NCBI GenBank assembly: GCA_937892345.1
Contig: CALAGF010000243.1
Coordinates: 1 to 22,347, forward strand
Direction: 5' to 3'
Length of the DNA: 22,347 nucleotides
DNA from: an uncultured Rhodocyclaceae bacterium
GTDB taxonomy: Bacteria; Pseudomonadota; Gammaproteobacteria; Burkholderiales; Rhodocyclaceae
Position 1 is the first letter of the stretch; each line of letters begins with the position of its first letter. The position numbers were made by a program, and so were the translations under genes. This document shows, piece by piece, positions 1-8,018 of this stretch. The notes below the pieces were generated by a model. That model searched no databases. It was given only the letters and a program-made list of their open reading frames with translations, and was not told the origin of the DNA.

Positions 1-16
1 CTGATTTCCGGCAAAG

Positions 17-45
17 AAATGGCGCAGGTTTGATCTGCGCCATTT
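17..45. terminator. Hairpin, probable bidirectional terminator
   Basis: A perfect 11-bp inverted repeat (AAATGGCGCAG at 17-27, CTGCGCCATTT at 35-45) encloses a 7-base loop. On the plus strand it is followed by a T-rich stretch (TTGCTTTT); on the minus strand by C then TTT. It lies about 90 bases past the stop of the IS1182-type transposase and could end that transcript or one entering from the left. I did not identify the IS inverted repeat in bases 1-135. Confidence 0.55.
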
Positions 46-135
46 TGCTTTTGGTGCTTTTTTCCGGTTGACCGTGGCAGGCTCGCTGCGGACTGCTCAG
101 GCCCCTTCAGGTCGGGGAATTTCCCTTCTTTTTCC

Positions 136-993
136 CTATTGCCCGAACCCGTGATGGGCCAGTTTCTCGATGTTGTGCACCAGGCAGTACAGCTTCCACT
201 GGGTGTCGACTTTCTTCCGCCCGCGTAGCGTGAATCGGTCCAGCCGTTTGTTGTGGCGCAGGTTGCCGAACACCGGTTCAACAGTGGCGAATCGTCGCCC
301 GTAGCGCGCTCTGCCTGCTTCGCTGTCGATGGCCCGTTTCATCCGGTCGGTGTGGCTTTCTTCGGTTGTGTCGGCTTTGCCGCGAAAGAAGGCGACTTGC
401 CGGACTTTCGTCTTCTCCGGGGTGCGCAGACATTGGGCCCGTTGCTCACAGGGCAGGCAGTCGCGTAGCGTGCCGGTGTATTTGGTGGCGAGGTGGCCGT
501 TGTGGATGCAGTTCGTACCGTTGCGGTAGAGCGGCTTGCCGGCCGGGCAGGTACAAACGCCAGTTTCCGGATCGAGCGTGAAGTCCTGGGGACGGTAGCG
601 TTTTGCGGCTTTCTTCGGATGCGCCTTGTCGTAGAGGGGATCGGGCTTCTGCTTGTGTTTCCCTTGGTCCTTGAAGCGTTCGTCCCGCCGACGCATGCCG
701 TTGTCGGCGATCAAGGCACTGATCTTCTCTTCCGCCAAGGCTTTGAGGTTGCTTTCACTGTGGTAGCCGGCGTCGGCGGTGTAGAGGGTGGCCGGGGTGG
801 CGTGCGCCTGTGTGGCACGGACGACTGGGAGCAGCAGCTCCTGTTCCGAACCGGTGCCGTGGGCCTGGGCTTCGATGATGATCTGGTGTTGGGCATCGAC
901 CGCCGCGACGCCGGTATAGCCCTGGATGACGCCTTTGCCGGTGGCCATCTTGAGGGTCGGCCGGGAATCGTGCGGAATCCTCGAAAAAATCTC
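136..993 (-). pseudogene. 5'-truncated IS1182-family transposase
   Basis: This is the C-terminal part of a DDE transposase of the IS1182 type. From the first internal ATG (948) it codes 270 residues, but the open frame continues upstream to a stop at 994-996. The extra residues (…HDSRPTLK-M) still resemble the family, where a D-x-x-R segment precedes this region. Visible family features are the DAGYHS motif containing the second catalytic Asp, a Cys-rich insertion (CTCPAGK … CLPCEQRAQC), and VEPVFGNLR carrying the catalytic Glu. Full-length family members are around 450-500 residues, so the N-terminal half with the first catalytic Asp is missing. The upstream sequence changes abruptly near 990. 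The protein is almost certainly inactive. The break is probably linked to arrival of, or deletion beside, the Tn3 unit to its right (inference). Confidence 0.85.
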
Positions 994-1030
994 TTAGTTG
1001 ATTGTTATGACACAGAAAACCAGCTTAGCT

Positions 1031-1057
1031 AAAGCAAAGGCCGGTTTTCACCGGCCT
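1031..1057 (-). terminator. Intrinsic terminator after the HNH-like gene
   Basis: Reading the minus strand, AGGCCGGT (1057-1050), loop GAAA, and ACCGGCCT (1045-1038) form a perfect 8-bp GC-rich stem, followed by TTGCTTT (1037-1031). It lies 17 bases past the stop of the small Cys/His protein gene. It is the first convincing terminator downstream of the ATPase-protease-recombinase-transposase run, so it may end that whole transcript. A 12-bp palindrome (CCTCAATTGAGG, 1063-1074) lies between the stop and the hairpin. Confidence 0.75.
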
Positions 1058-1074
1058 ACCCTCCTCAATTGAGG

Positions 1075-1407
1075 CTAGGCTCCGCAAGTCAGCGCCTTAT
1101 TTGCGCTGACAAAAACGCTGTCGGGCTTGGATTTGAACTCGGTGTCAGGCTGGCCGTTGTGTGACTTGCACATCGGCGTAATGTAGTTGAGTTTCCGTAG
1201 CGATTCGTTCTTCATGTTCGGCAAAATGACGTGCGCCCCTATCTCGGCTTGGGATTCGCATCCCTGCACGTGGCATTTCGGTGTCGTGGAAGTTTTTGCA
1301 AACTTCTTCCAATGGCCCAGCCAGGAGCCACAACTGCAATTTTTGTCAGAGGTTCCATTCAGATTTTTCATCGTGATGGAGCCATTGCCGGTCAGTGTCT
1401 TGCTCAT
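1075..1407 (-). CDS. Small HNH-like zinc-binding protein
   Basis: This codes a cytoplasmic protein of about 110 residues. I chose ATG 1407 because TAGGGGG (1420-1414) lies six bases upstream; a longer frame from 1479 exists but lacks such a site. The sequence has C-S-C at 24-26, then C45-x4-C50, GAH (His59), and Y-x-T-P-x-C80-x2-H83-N84, ending in a conserved-looking VSANKALTC tail. The spacing suggests a compact treble-clef or HNH-type zinc fold, a group of small bacterial proteins with the pattern GAHV … C-x2-HN. Whether it cuts DNA is not evident: the usual paired catalytic His is unclear, so nuclease activity is only a possibility. It lies 75 bases past the tnpA stop on the same strand and may be co-transcribed with it. 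It could be transposon cargo or a resident gene. Confidence 0.7.
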   Translation of the reverse strand: MSKTLTGNGSITMKNLNGTSDKNCSCGSWLGHWKKFAKTSTTPKCHVQGCESQAEIGAHVILPNMKNESLRKLNYITPMCKSHNGQPDTEFKSKPDSVFVSANKALTCGA

Positions 1408-1482
1408 GTACATCCCCCTAAAGTGACCACGCACGCGCATGGCAATCCATGATATTGGGATTGCCCCAGGGAAATTCAATGG

Positions 1483-4400
1483 TCATTGGCCTTGGCTTGT
1501 TGATTCGACCTCCAAAATGCGGAACCCCTCATCCAGCGCCTCGACCTTGCGTCGGAAATCCAGTACGTAATCGCCGAATCGATTGATGTGCTCCAGCCGA
1601 TATGGCGCCAGCCCAGCCAGGACTTCCTGGTTGATCAGAGCCCCCTCGGCCTGGAGTTGCTTTAGAACTCGGCTCATCCCTACCACGTTGTGCAAGATGA
1701 CCATGTTGGCGATGAGATGGTTGTATTTGATGACCTTGCGTTGCTCGTGGCGTAGGTTTTCGGCGATCTCGCCTTCCCCGCCGAAGAAGAGCTTTTTTGC
1801 AAAGCCATTGAATTGTTCCGACTTGTTGGTCTCGGCGTGAATGAGCCGGCGCAGTTCGACATCGCCGACGTATTTCAGCAAGAAGATGGTTCGGACTACT
1901 TTGCCGAGTTCCTTGAAGGCGAAATACAGCTTGTTCTTTCGGCTGTAAGTACCCAAGCGGCGCAGGATAGCCGATGCTGAAATTTTTCCGAGCTTGATGG
2001 AGACAGCCACGCGTAGCATGTCTGGCAGATGGGTTTCGATCATCTGCCAATTGATGTCGTCGCTGAAAAGTCGGTCGATGTGCGTGAATTTCTTGGTGCT
2101 GTCGGGCCGATGGAACACCAGATCCTTGATGCCGCGGATGCGCGGCATCAGCTTGATTCCCAGTAAATGGGAAAGCGCAAACACCGTGTAGCTCTGGGCC
2201 TGGGTATCGCCATGGATGGTGTCTGGCCGGATATCCGAAGTGTTGGTCATCAGCCCATCAAGGATATGGGTGCCCTCGTAGGTGCCGCAGGAAATGAAAT
2301 GGCTGAACAACGCAATGAACTTGTCGGAGACATGGTAATAGCCGATACCGCCATAGCCGCCGTAGCGGATGTGGTGCTCGGAAATCAGGTTCTGCTCGTA
2401 GAGGTTCCATTTCGTGCCGTCAGCCGAGGCATGCTTGCCTGATCCCCAGTAGCCAGGCAATTCGAACTTGTTGTAGGCATTGATGACCTTGACGATGGCC
2501 TTTTCCAGCACATCTTCCGTCACGTACTTGATGTTGAGCCAGGCGATCTGCTTGCGGCTCATGCCCCGAATCGAGCGCGCCGTCTGGGTCGGTCCGAGGT
2601 TGCAGCCATAACAGAACAAGGTGCTGATGACCCGCGGGCGCAATTCCTCGATCCGGCTTTCTGTTCCCATCAAAGGCCGAAACAACTTGTGCAATTGCAA
2701 CCAGCGCTCCGTGTCGATCAGTACGTCGACGATACTGATGTTCTCCATGTGCTCGGTGATCAACTGGTCGATCGCCCTGATGCCGGGCGGCGGTTCGCTG
2801 GCTGGCGGTTTCTTCAGGATCAGCCGGCCATCGACGATTTCGGCATAGGCATTTTCGGGAAATTCGGCATCAACCGCCTCAGCCGTCTCCAGTAAAGCAG
2901 CCTTCAAGGACTCGGTAAATGCCCTAGAATCCGTTTCGACACCGGTAACCTCGCCATACTGCGCCAATTCCCGATTCAGGGTGTCGTCATCAACCAGTTG
3001 CTCCCGGTAGTCGTCGTAACGCTCACCGTGCTGGATGAACAGATCGCCCGACTTCAGTTCATCGCGGATCGCATACAGGACCGCCAATTCGAAGTAACGG
3101 CGGTTGATGGCAACGACCTGACCGTCGGCGCGCTCGGAGATGACCAGTTTCCGCCAGGTCGAGGGGAGCCACTGGAAGTCCTCCTCGGCATTCAGACCGA
3201 CCAACGACAGCGGAACGACTTCGTGCCGGGTGCCACGTAGCGCCTGCAACGCTTTCATCATCCGGATCAGGGTATCGTCTTCACTGCTACTCTGCGGATT
3301 GACGATTTCGATACAGTTCAGCAACTGAGCTCGAACCATCTTGTAGGGCTGAATGAGAAATGGCAGGTGATTGCGCCCAGCGTAGGCCATGTGCTCATCG
3401 CAGATGGCCACCAGGTCATCGACCTCTGCGATCAGGCTACCGCCGATGGCTTCCACCCGTTGATGATCCGTGCCGTCGATCCGGTAGGCCAGCAACATCT
3501 CTTTCAACTGGCCGATCAGACGATCGGTCCGCTGTAGGTGTTCCTGCTGGTATTCCCCAAGTTTGTTGCGCGCCTGATTGTCCAGGTTTTGAAGCATGCG
3601 GACGAACAGGTCGGCCGCATCGTCGAGCGTCTGGGCAAATTGCGAGCGGATGTAGATGACGGCCAGCGCATAGCGCTTCTGGGGCTTCAGTTCCGCCATT
3701 TCTGTCGCATCCAGCGAACGGGCGATGTAGCGGTACTGCTTGAGTTTCGGAATGGGAATATCGGGGATGGGGAGTTGGTCGACCAGCAACTGGAGCCTAC
3801 GGATATGTTGGAGATAGGAGCGAGTTTCCTTGTTGGTCGGTTTTTTTGGTTCGCGCTTGAGCAGGTTCCAGGTGCTGCTGGTCTCGCCCGACTTGACCTT
3901 CAACAGGTTGTCGATCAAGGCTCTCACCTTGGCATCAAGTTGGTCGGCAATGCTCGCAAAGTGGACGTCGTGGATCTTTTCCCGGGCCTGGATGCCCAAC
4001 CGATCGAGCGTGGAGAAGCCGGGTAGCTCGTAGCGATGATGCACCAGTTCTTCAAGCATCACGTTGATGATGTCGGCCACCACATGCCGGCTGTCTGCGG
4101 CGGTTTCTGCAACATGCTGCAACCAGGCACGCCCCTGATTGTCCAACGGCCGAACATTTAGGTAGCGTCGCAACGCAGCAATCAATGTGGTGCGCGTCGT
4201 CGTTCGGTCGAACTGCCGAAGTTCATCGGCCCTCGGTGGCCGATACCCCGTTTGGGCCACAATGTGTTGGCGAATCACCGACGGGACATCCCTGATGTGG
4301 ACGAAGTACCCAAGGCGCTGAAATAGCTTCAGGTAGATGAATGCAGCCGAGCGAGCAATGGGACGCTTTACGGTCTTGTCGATGAACGCGATTTCCTCGG

Positions 4401-4485
4401 GCGTCAGGGTATAAATCTCGTCGAGATCCTGTGCCGATGGGTCCGCTTTCAGGCGGGGATACGCGGTCTCGTGAAGCTGGGTCAT
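1483..4485 (-). CDS. tnpA: Tn3-family transposase TnpA
   Basis: A 1000-residue DDE transposase of normal Tn3-family length, which cuts at the element ends and drives replicative transposition through a cointegrate. The N-terminal ~165 residues look like the DUF4158 DNA-binding domain (YTLTPEEIAFID … FIYLKLFQRLGYF). The C-terminal catalytic domain carries the first Asp in ASADGTKW (about residue 687), the second in HGDTQAQSY (about 758) and the Glu in KSEQFNGFAKK (about 889), followed by the typical LRHEQRKVIKYNHLIANMVILHN segment read across two motifs. No frameshift or internal stop was seen, so it may be active. The ATG is 6 bases past the recombinase stop, suggesting co-translation. Its C terminus is quite unlike the second TnpA at the right edge, so the two belong to different subgroups. 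Confidence 0.95.
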   Translation of the reverse strand: MTQLHETAYPRLKADPSAQDLDEIYTLTPEEIAFIDKTVKRPIARSAAFIYLKLFQRLGYFVHIRDVPSVIRQHIVAQTGYRPPRADELRQFDRTTTRTTLIAALRRYLNVRPLDNQGRAWLQHVAETAADSRHVVADIINVMLEELVHHRYELPGFSTLDRLGIQAREKIHDVHFASIADQLDAKVRALIDNLLKVKSGETSSTWNLLKREPKKPTNKETRSYLQHIRRLQLLVDQLPIPDIPIPKLKQYRYIARSLDATEMAELKPQKRYALAVIYIRSQFAQTLDDAADLFVRMLQNLDNQARNKLGEYQQEHLQRTDRLIGQLKEMLLAYRIDGTDHQRVEAIGGSLIAEVDDLVAICDEHMAYAGRNHLPFLIQPYKMVRAQLLNCIEIVNPQSSSEDDTLIRMMKALQALRGTRHEVVPLSLVGLNAEEDFQWLPSTWRKLVISERADGQVVAINRRYFELAVLYAIRDELKSGDLFIQHGERYDDYREQLVDDDTLNRELAQYGEVTGVETDSRAFTESLKAALLETAEAVDAEFPENAYAEIVDGRLILKKPPASEPPPGIRAIDQLITEHMENISIVDVLIDTERWLQLHKLFRPLMGTESRIEELRPRVISTLFCYGCNLGPTQTARSIRGMSRKQIAWLNIKYVTEDVLEKAIVKVINAYNKFELPGYWGSGKHASADGTKWNLYEQNLISEHHIRYGGYGGIGYYHVSDKFIALFSHFISCGTYEGTHILDGLMTNTSDIRPDTIHGDTQAQSYTVFALSHLLGIKLMPRIRGIKDLVFHRPDSTKKFTHIDRLFSDDINWQMIETHLPDMLRVAVSIKLGKISASAILRRLGTYSRKNKLYFAFKELGKVVRTIFLLKYVGDVELRRLIHAETNKSEQFNGFAKKLFFGGEGEIAENLRHEQRKVIKYNHLIANMVILHNVVGMSRVLKQLQAEGALINQEVLAGLAPYRLEHINRFGDYVLDFRRKVEALDEGFRILEVESTSQGQ

Positions 4486-4491
4486 GCGGGA

Positions 4492-5775
4492 TCAATCCCA
4501 ATGCCTGCCGGTGGCCGGGTCACGGCAGACCGCCTCCAGGAAGCACTCACGGGCATCGGCAATACGATGGAGTTCGTCGAGCAAGGTGTAGAGGTGCTCG
4601 TCCAGGGTGTCGGTTGAAGGCGTCGGGACGGAAATTTGATATCGACGGCCATCCTGATCCAACGGTTGTGCCTGGAACTGGGCAAGGCAAGTGTTCGTCA
4701 TGTCCCGCAAGGCATTGGCGACACCGCGTCGGCCGCCATTGAAGGCAGACAAATCGATGGAAACCTCGATCATTGCGAGTGGGACCTCGGGCAGACTGGG
4801 CAACTGTGGGGTCGAGGCTGTTGCTGTTTCTGGCAGCGCCCGATCCAGTCCCTGCTCGAAACGCGCCTTCTGGTCGGTGCTGACCCCATCCAGATAGCGC
4901 ATGGCAGCCTTCACATCACGCCAGCCCACGTAACTCATCAACTCCCGGATATCCCAGCCGCTCATGCCTGCCCACTGGGCGAACCCACGGCGTAGCGAGT
5001 GACTACTGAAGGTCTCTGCATCGGCCACACCTGCCCGGCTCAGCAACTTTCGAAGCATGGGAATGATACTGCTCGGGGTCAATTCGACTTCAGATAGATG
5101 CCCCCAGCGATCGACCTTGCGGAATAGCGGCCCTCCAGTCAGTTTGGACAAGGCTAACCAGTCTTCAACTGCCTCGACCGGACACAGCCGGGACAGTGCT
5201 GGACATGAGTAGCTTCGGCCTTCCAGGTTGCGATCTCCCTTGCTGCGCGGCAAGAAACAGGTCAGCCCCTCGCCAGGCTTGATTTCGATAAATTCGATGC
5301 GAAGGTTGGCCAGTTCGTCGGAGCGGAACCCGCGCCAGAAACCGAGGAGAACCAGGGCTCGATCACGGGTATGTCGCAGGGCGCTGGTCAAATCCCCCCG
5401 GCTGATTGCAGCCGCCGTGGCCGAAGTCAGCCAGTCGGCAACACCGCGCAGGATTTCCAGTTCCAGTGGCTTGGCCCGTTTTTCCTGGGCAGGATGCAGC
5501 GTTCGGATACCTTTCAACAGTTGCCGAATTTTTGGGGCTTTGGTCGGGTCCGGAAAGCCATGATCCTGATGCCAGCGCGACAGCGCCGCGAGGCGGTGCT
5601 TCAGCGTGTTCAGCGACAGGGATTCGGCATAGGCCGCCAGGTAGCGGGCAACCGAATCGATGGTTGCCGGCAACAAGCCTCCCCACTCGATCTCGAAGTG
5701 CTGGATGGCTGACGCATAGCTGCGTCGGGTATTGGCCCGTGCGGCGGCATTGAGGTAGAGATCGACCTGGCTCAT
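4492..5775 (-). CDS. Tyrosine site-specific recombinase (transposon resolvase/integrase)
   Basis: A 427-residue phage-integrase-type recombinase. Residues 1-95 look like a SAM-like core-binding domain (TRRSYASAIQHFEIEW). The catalytic domain shows Arg151 (WRGFRSDEL), a Lys near 179 (RSKGD), His259 and Arg262 (SSHSLRRGF), Trp285 in place of the second His (YVGWRD), and Tyr294 (AMRYLDG). About 130 residues follow the nucleophile, much longer than simple XerC/D proteins; this tail may contact DNA or a partner (inference). Its position immediately before tnpA suggests it resolves Tn3 cointegrates, analogous to TnpI of Tn4430, although sequence alone cannot exclude a different recombination role. 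It begins at ATG 5775 after an AGGAA site, 17 bases past the protease stop. Confidence 0.9.
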   Translation of the reverse strand: MSQVDLYLNAAARANTRRSYASAIQHFEIEWGGLLPATIDSVARYLAAYAESLSLNTLKHRLAALSRWHQDHGFPDPTKAPKIRQLLKGIRTLHPAQEKRAKPLELEILRGVADWLTSATAAAISRGDLTSALRHTRDRALVLLGFWRGFRSDELANLRIEFIEIKPGEGLTCFLPRSKGDRNLEGRSYSCPALSRLCPVEAVEDWLALSKLTGGPLFRKVDRWGHLSEVELTPSSIIPMLRKLLSRAGVADAETFSSHSLRRGFAQWAGMSGWDIRELMSYVGWRDVKAAMRYLDGVSTDQKARFEQGLDRALPETATASTPQLPSLPEVPLAMIEVSIDLSAFNGGRRGVANALRDMTNTCLAQFQAQPLDQDGRRYQISVPTPSTDTLDEHLYTLLDELHRIADARECFLEAVCRDPATGRHWD

Positions 5776-5792
5776 CGCATTCCTAGCTGGAT

Positions 5793-8018
5793 TCAGGTCC
5801 GTGCGCGCAGCGGCAGCGAGACTTGCGGTTCCAGCGCTTGGAGCACGGCGTGGGCCTTGAGTATGTCCTGATGTAACTGCGCATGCTTCGGGGCGTGTAC
5901 GGTAACCACCAAGGCGTAGCGGATGGCAGGCGCCCCTGACGAAGCCTGGCCCCCAGCCTCGCGAGCGTTGTAATGCACGTCGAACAAGGGTTCAAGCAGG
6001 CTGCTACCGTAGTAACTGTGCTCAGCGTGCAGCACAGTTTCCCACTTACCCAGATCTGCCCGCAGTTCGGCCTCGGTCCGAAAGTCGGCCGATGGGAAAA
6101 AACTGACCGACGATGCATTGGTAGCACCGGCCTTGCGCTTGCTGCTGTTGGGTCGAAAGGTAATGCCGAGGCCGGCTTTCGTGTAGGCGCCGGCATCCTG
6201 AGGATCGACCGGGCTGGCGTAACAGAAGGTTGCCCGTAAACGCACCTTCCCCTCCAGCTTAAAAGCCGGCAAGGGAATCGGTGCGCGCAGGAATTTTCCT
6301 GGACGTAGCTCGCCCTGATAGATGATTCGAGCTACCCCGTCGTCACAGGTGATCAGGCGATTGATGTCCGACGGGACACGTCCCCAACCGACATGATGCA
6401 CATCGTGCTCTTCATTGCTTTCGCAGCCATGGACCAACAGCGTCTTGATGGTCAACGGATGTACAGGGTCGCCCAGAATAGCCCGGATACCAACTGCCGA
6501 GCGCAGCGCGAGTGGTGCCGCGAAGCTGGTTCCCAGCGTGGCGGCCAGGTTCGGTCGGCTGCCAGAGGCTGCTACGTGAAAATACTCCTTGGGCGCGCCG
6601 CCAAACGCCACCACATCGGGTTTCCGTCTTCCCGGGCTACGACCGGGGCCGGTGGCGCTGTAACCAGCGCGTTTCCAATCCGGGCCGCTTCGATCGGCGG
6701 CGCCCACAGACAACGCATTCACGCTATCAGAAGGCACCTGGATACGGTTAAGGCCAAGTGCTGCATCGCGTTCCCCATTATTGCCGACTGCAACAGTCAT
6801 CAGGGTTTCACCATCGCTCAAAATGCTGTCGATCACCGCTGTCCAGGCGTGAACATCCTGGTCCTCGACCGGCAGGTCCGGACCCAGGCTGAGGTTGATG
6901 AACTGGTATTGACGGGAGAGCAGTACGGTTTCGACGTGGCCGAGCGTGCGATACAACTCGTAGGGATCTTCTCCGTCAATCTTGGCATCCAGCACGCGAT
7001 GATGGTCAACCGGCGCGTAGGGGCGTTCTGCCGCTGCTTCCGGCTCAATTGGCCCAAACAGCAAAGCCGAGGTAACGCCGAGTCCATGCTCGGTGAAGTC
7101 GGGTACGTCGCTTGCCTCCTCGTCGGCCAGGAAATAGCGGCGGACATAGCCATCGAGGATGTGCTCCGCCGGTAGGCCGCCATCCAAGACAGCGACCTTG
7201 GGTTCGCGAGAAAGTGGCTCGCCGCTTGGCAACGAGAATGACACCGCCAGCGGCATGCTGCGGGTGACCGGACGTGCCGCCCGCAAGTGCGGCATCGGCC
7301 GGACGACGCGGGTCAGGGTGAACTGGGCCAGGTTTTCTAGGGCGGCAGCCTCCCCCTCGACCGCAACGAACAGCAGGCGGCCCGCTTCAAATTCGAATTC
7401 GCCATTGACCCTGAAGCCGCAGTCCTTGGCGTAGTCAGCGAACATGGCACGAACATCCGAGGCGTCGCCTTCGGGGGGTAAATGCAGGCCGACCTCGAAA
7501 ACGTGGCCGATATTGGCGCCCTCAAGATGCAGGCGATCAGATGGGGTCATGGCGGCAAAGGTCTCGATGCGAGCAAACTGCTCGGCGACCGGCATCTGTT
7601 CGTTCAGGTTTCGGGCGAAAGCCGGGAAGTTTCCCAGTGCCGCCCGCGTGCCAGCCACGAAAAGTTCCGTGGTTTCTGCTTCCGGCGGCGCCTTCTTCTG
7701 AGTTTGGCGGCGCGGCTGGATACGGCGGGTCCGCGACCCGACCGAGGCGAGGCCGACCTGATCGAGCAGCAGCTTCGGGAAAAACGACTTGGCCAGGTAG
7801 GCCGGGTGCAATACCAGACGGGCCACCGCTAAATCATCGGCACAGGCCTTCGCCGGTAATTCTTGGAAAATGCTGTTGGCTAACTCGATCTCCGGCACGA
7901 TGATGCGCTTGGCCTCGCCAAGCGTATAGGGGTGAGCCTTGTCGCCAACCTTCTTCTTGGGCGCTTCGATGGGATAGGTCAGTAACTCGGCACGGCCGAT
8001 CAGGTATCGCGTAGTCAT
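5793..8018 (-). CDS. Cytoplasmic S8 (subtilisin-like) serine protease
   Basis: A 741-residue protein with a central subtilase domain. The catalytic Asp279 is in VAVLDGG, His311 in EHGLGVTSA (a variant of the usual HGTHVAG), oxyanion Asn413 in VAVGNNG and Ser498 in GTSFAAP, so the full catalytic set is present. There is no signal peptide, and the ~275-residue N-terminal region and ~200-residue C-terminal region are unrecognised. Secreted subtilases have signal and propeptides; this one should act inside the cell. Its ATG follows the ATPase stop directly (TAA-ATG), so the two are tightly coupled. Such paired genes suggest an ATPase-gated protease that acts on a specific target, possibly in a conflict or defence role, or in control of transposition (inference). 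The substrate is unknown. Confidence 0.9.
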   Translation of the reverse strand: MTTRYLIGRAELLTYPIEAPKKKVGDKAHPYTLGEAKRIIVPEIELANSIFQELPAKACADDLAVARLVLHPAYLAKSFFPKLLLDQVGLASVGSRTRRIQPRRQTQKKAPPEAETTELFVAGTRAALGNFPAFARNLNEQMPVAEQFARIETFAAMTPSDRLHLEGANIGHVFEVGLHLPPEGDASDVRAMFADYAKDCGFRVNGEFEFEAGRLLFVAVEGEAAALENLAQFTLTRVVRPMPHLRAARPVTRSMPLAVSFSLPSGEPLSREPKVAVLDGGLPAEHILDGYVRRYFLADEEASDVPDFTEHGLGVTSALLFGPIEPEAAAERPYAPVDHHRVLDAKIDGEDPYELYRTLGHVETVLLSRQYQFINLSLGPDLPVEDQDVHAWTAVIDSILSDGETLMTVAVGNNGERDAALGLNRIQVPSDSVNALSVGAADRSGPDWKRAGYSATGPGRSPGRRKPDVVAFGGAPKEYFHVAASGSRPNLAATLGTSFAAPLALRSAVGIRAILGDPVHPLTIKTLLVHGCESNEEHDVHHVGWGRVPSDINRLITCDDGVARIIYQGELRPGKFLRAPIPLPAFKLEGKVRLRATFCYASPVDPQDAGAYTKAGLGITFRPNSSKRKAGATNASSVSFFPSADFRTEAELRADLGKWETVLHAEHSYYGSSLLEPLFDVHYNAREAGGQASSGAPAIRYALVVTVHAPKHAQLHQDILKAHAVLQALEPQVSLPLRART

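Noticed and set aside
493..1032. Plus-strand 179-codon frame over the IS1182 transposase
   Set aside because: It mirrors the transposase on the other strand, has no recognisable domain and no ribosome site.
1441..1465. Hairpin GGCAATCC/GGATTGCC between tnpA and the HNH-like gene
   Set aside because: An 8-bp stem with 9-base loop and no T-run; not convincing as a terminator, and a promoter there (TTGAAT 1479-1474) lacks a good -10 box.
990..1482. Terminal inverted repeats for the left Tn3 unit (compared with 9210-9300)
   Set aside because: A faint inverted similarity (GTTATGACACAG at about 1003 versus GTTATTGACTACA on the minus strand near 9260) and a direct one (GCAATCCCAAT versus GCAGTCCCAAT) exist, but both are short and gapped and lack the GGGG end, so I do not call the ends.
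6393..7175. Plus-strand 260-codon frame inside the S8 protease gene
   Set aside because: Antisense shadow of a gene with intact catalytic motifs; composition is not protein-like.
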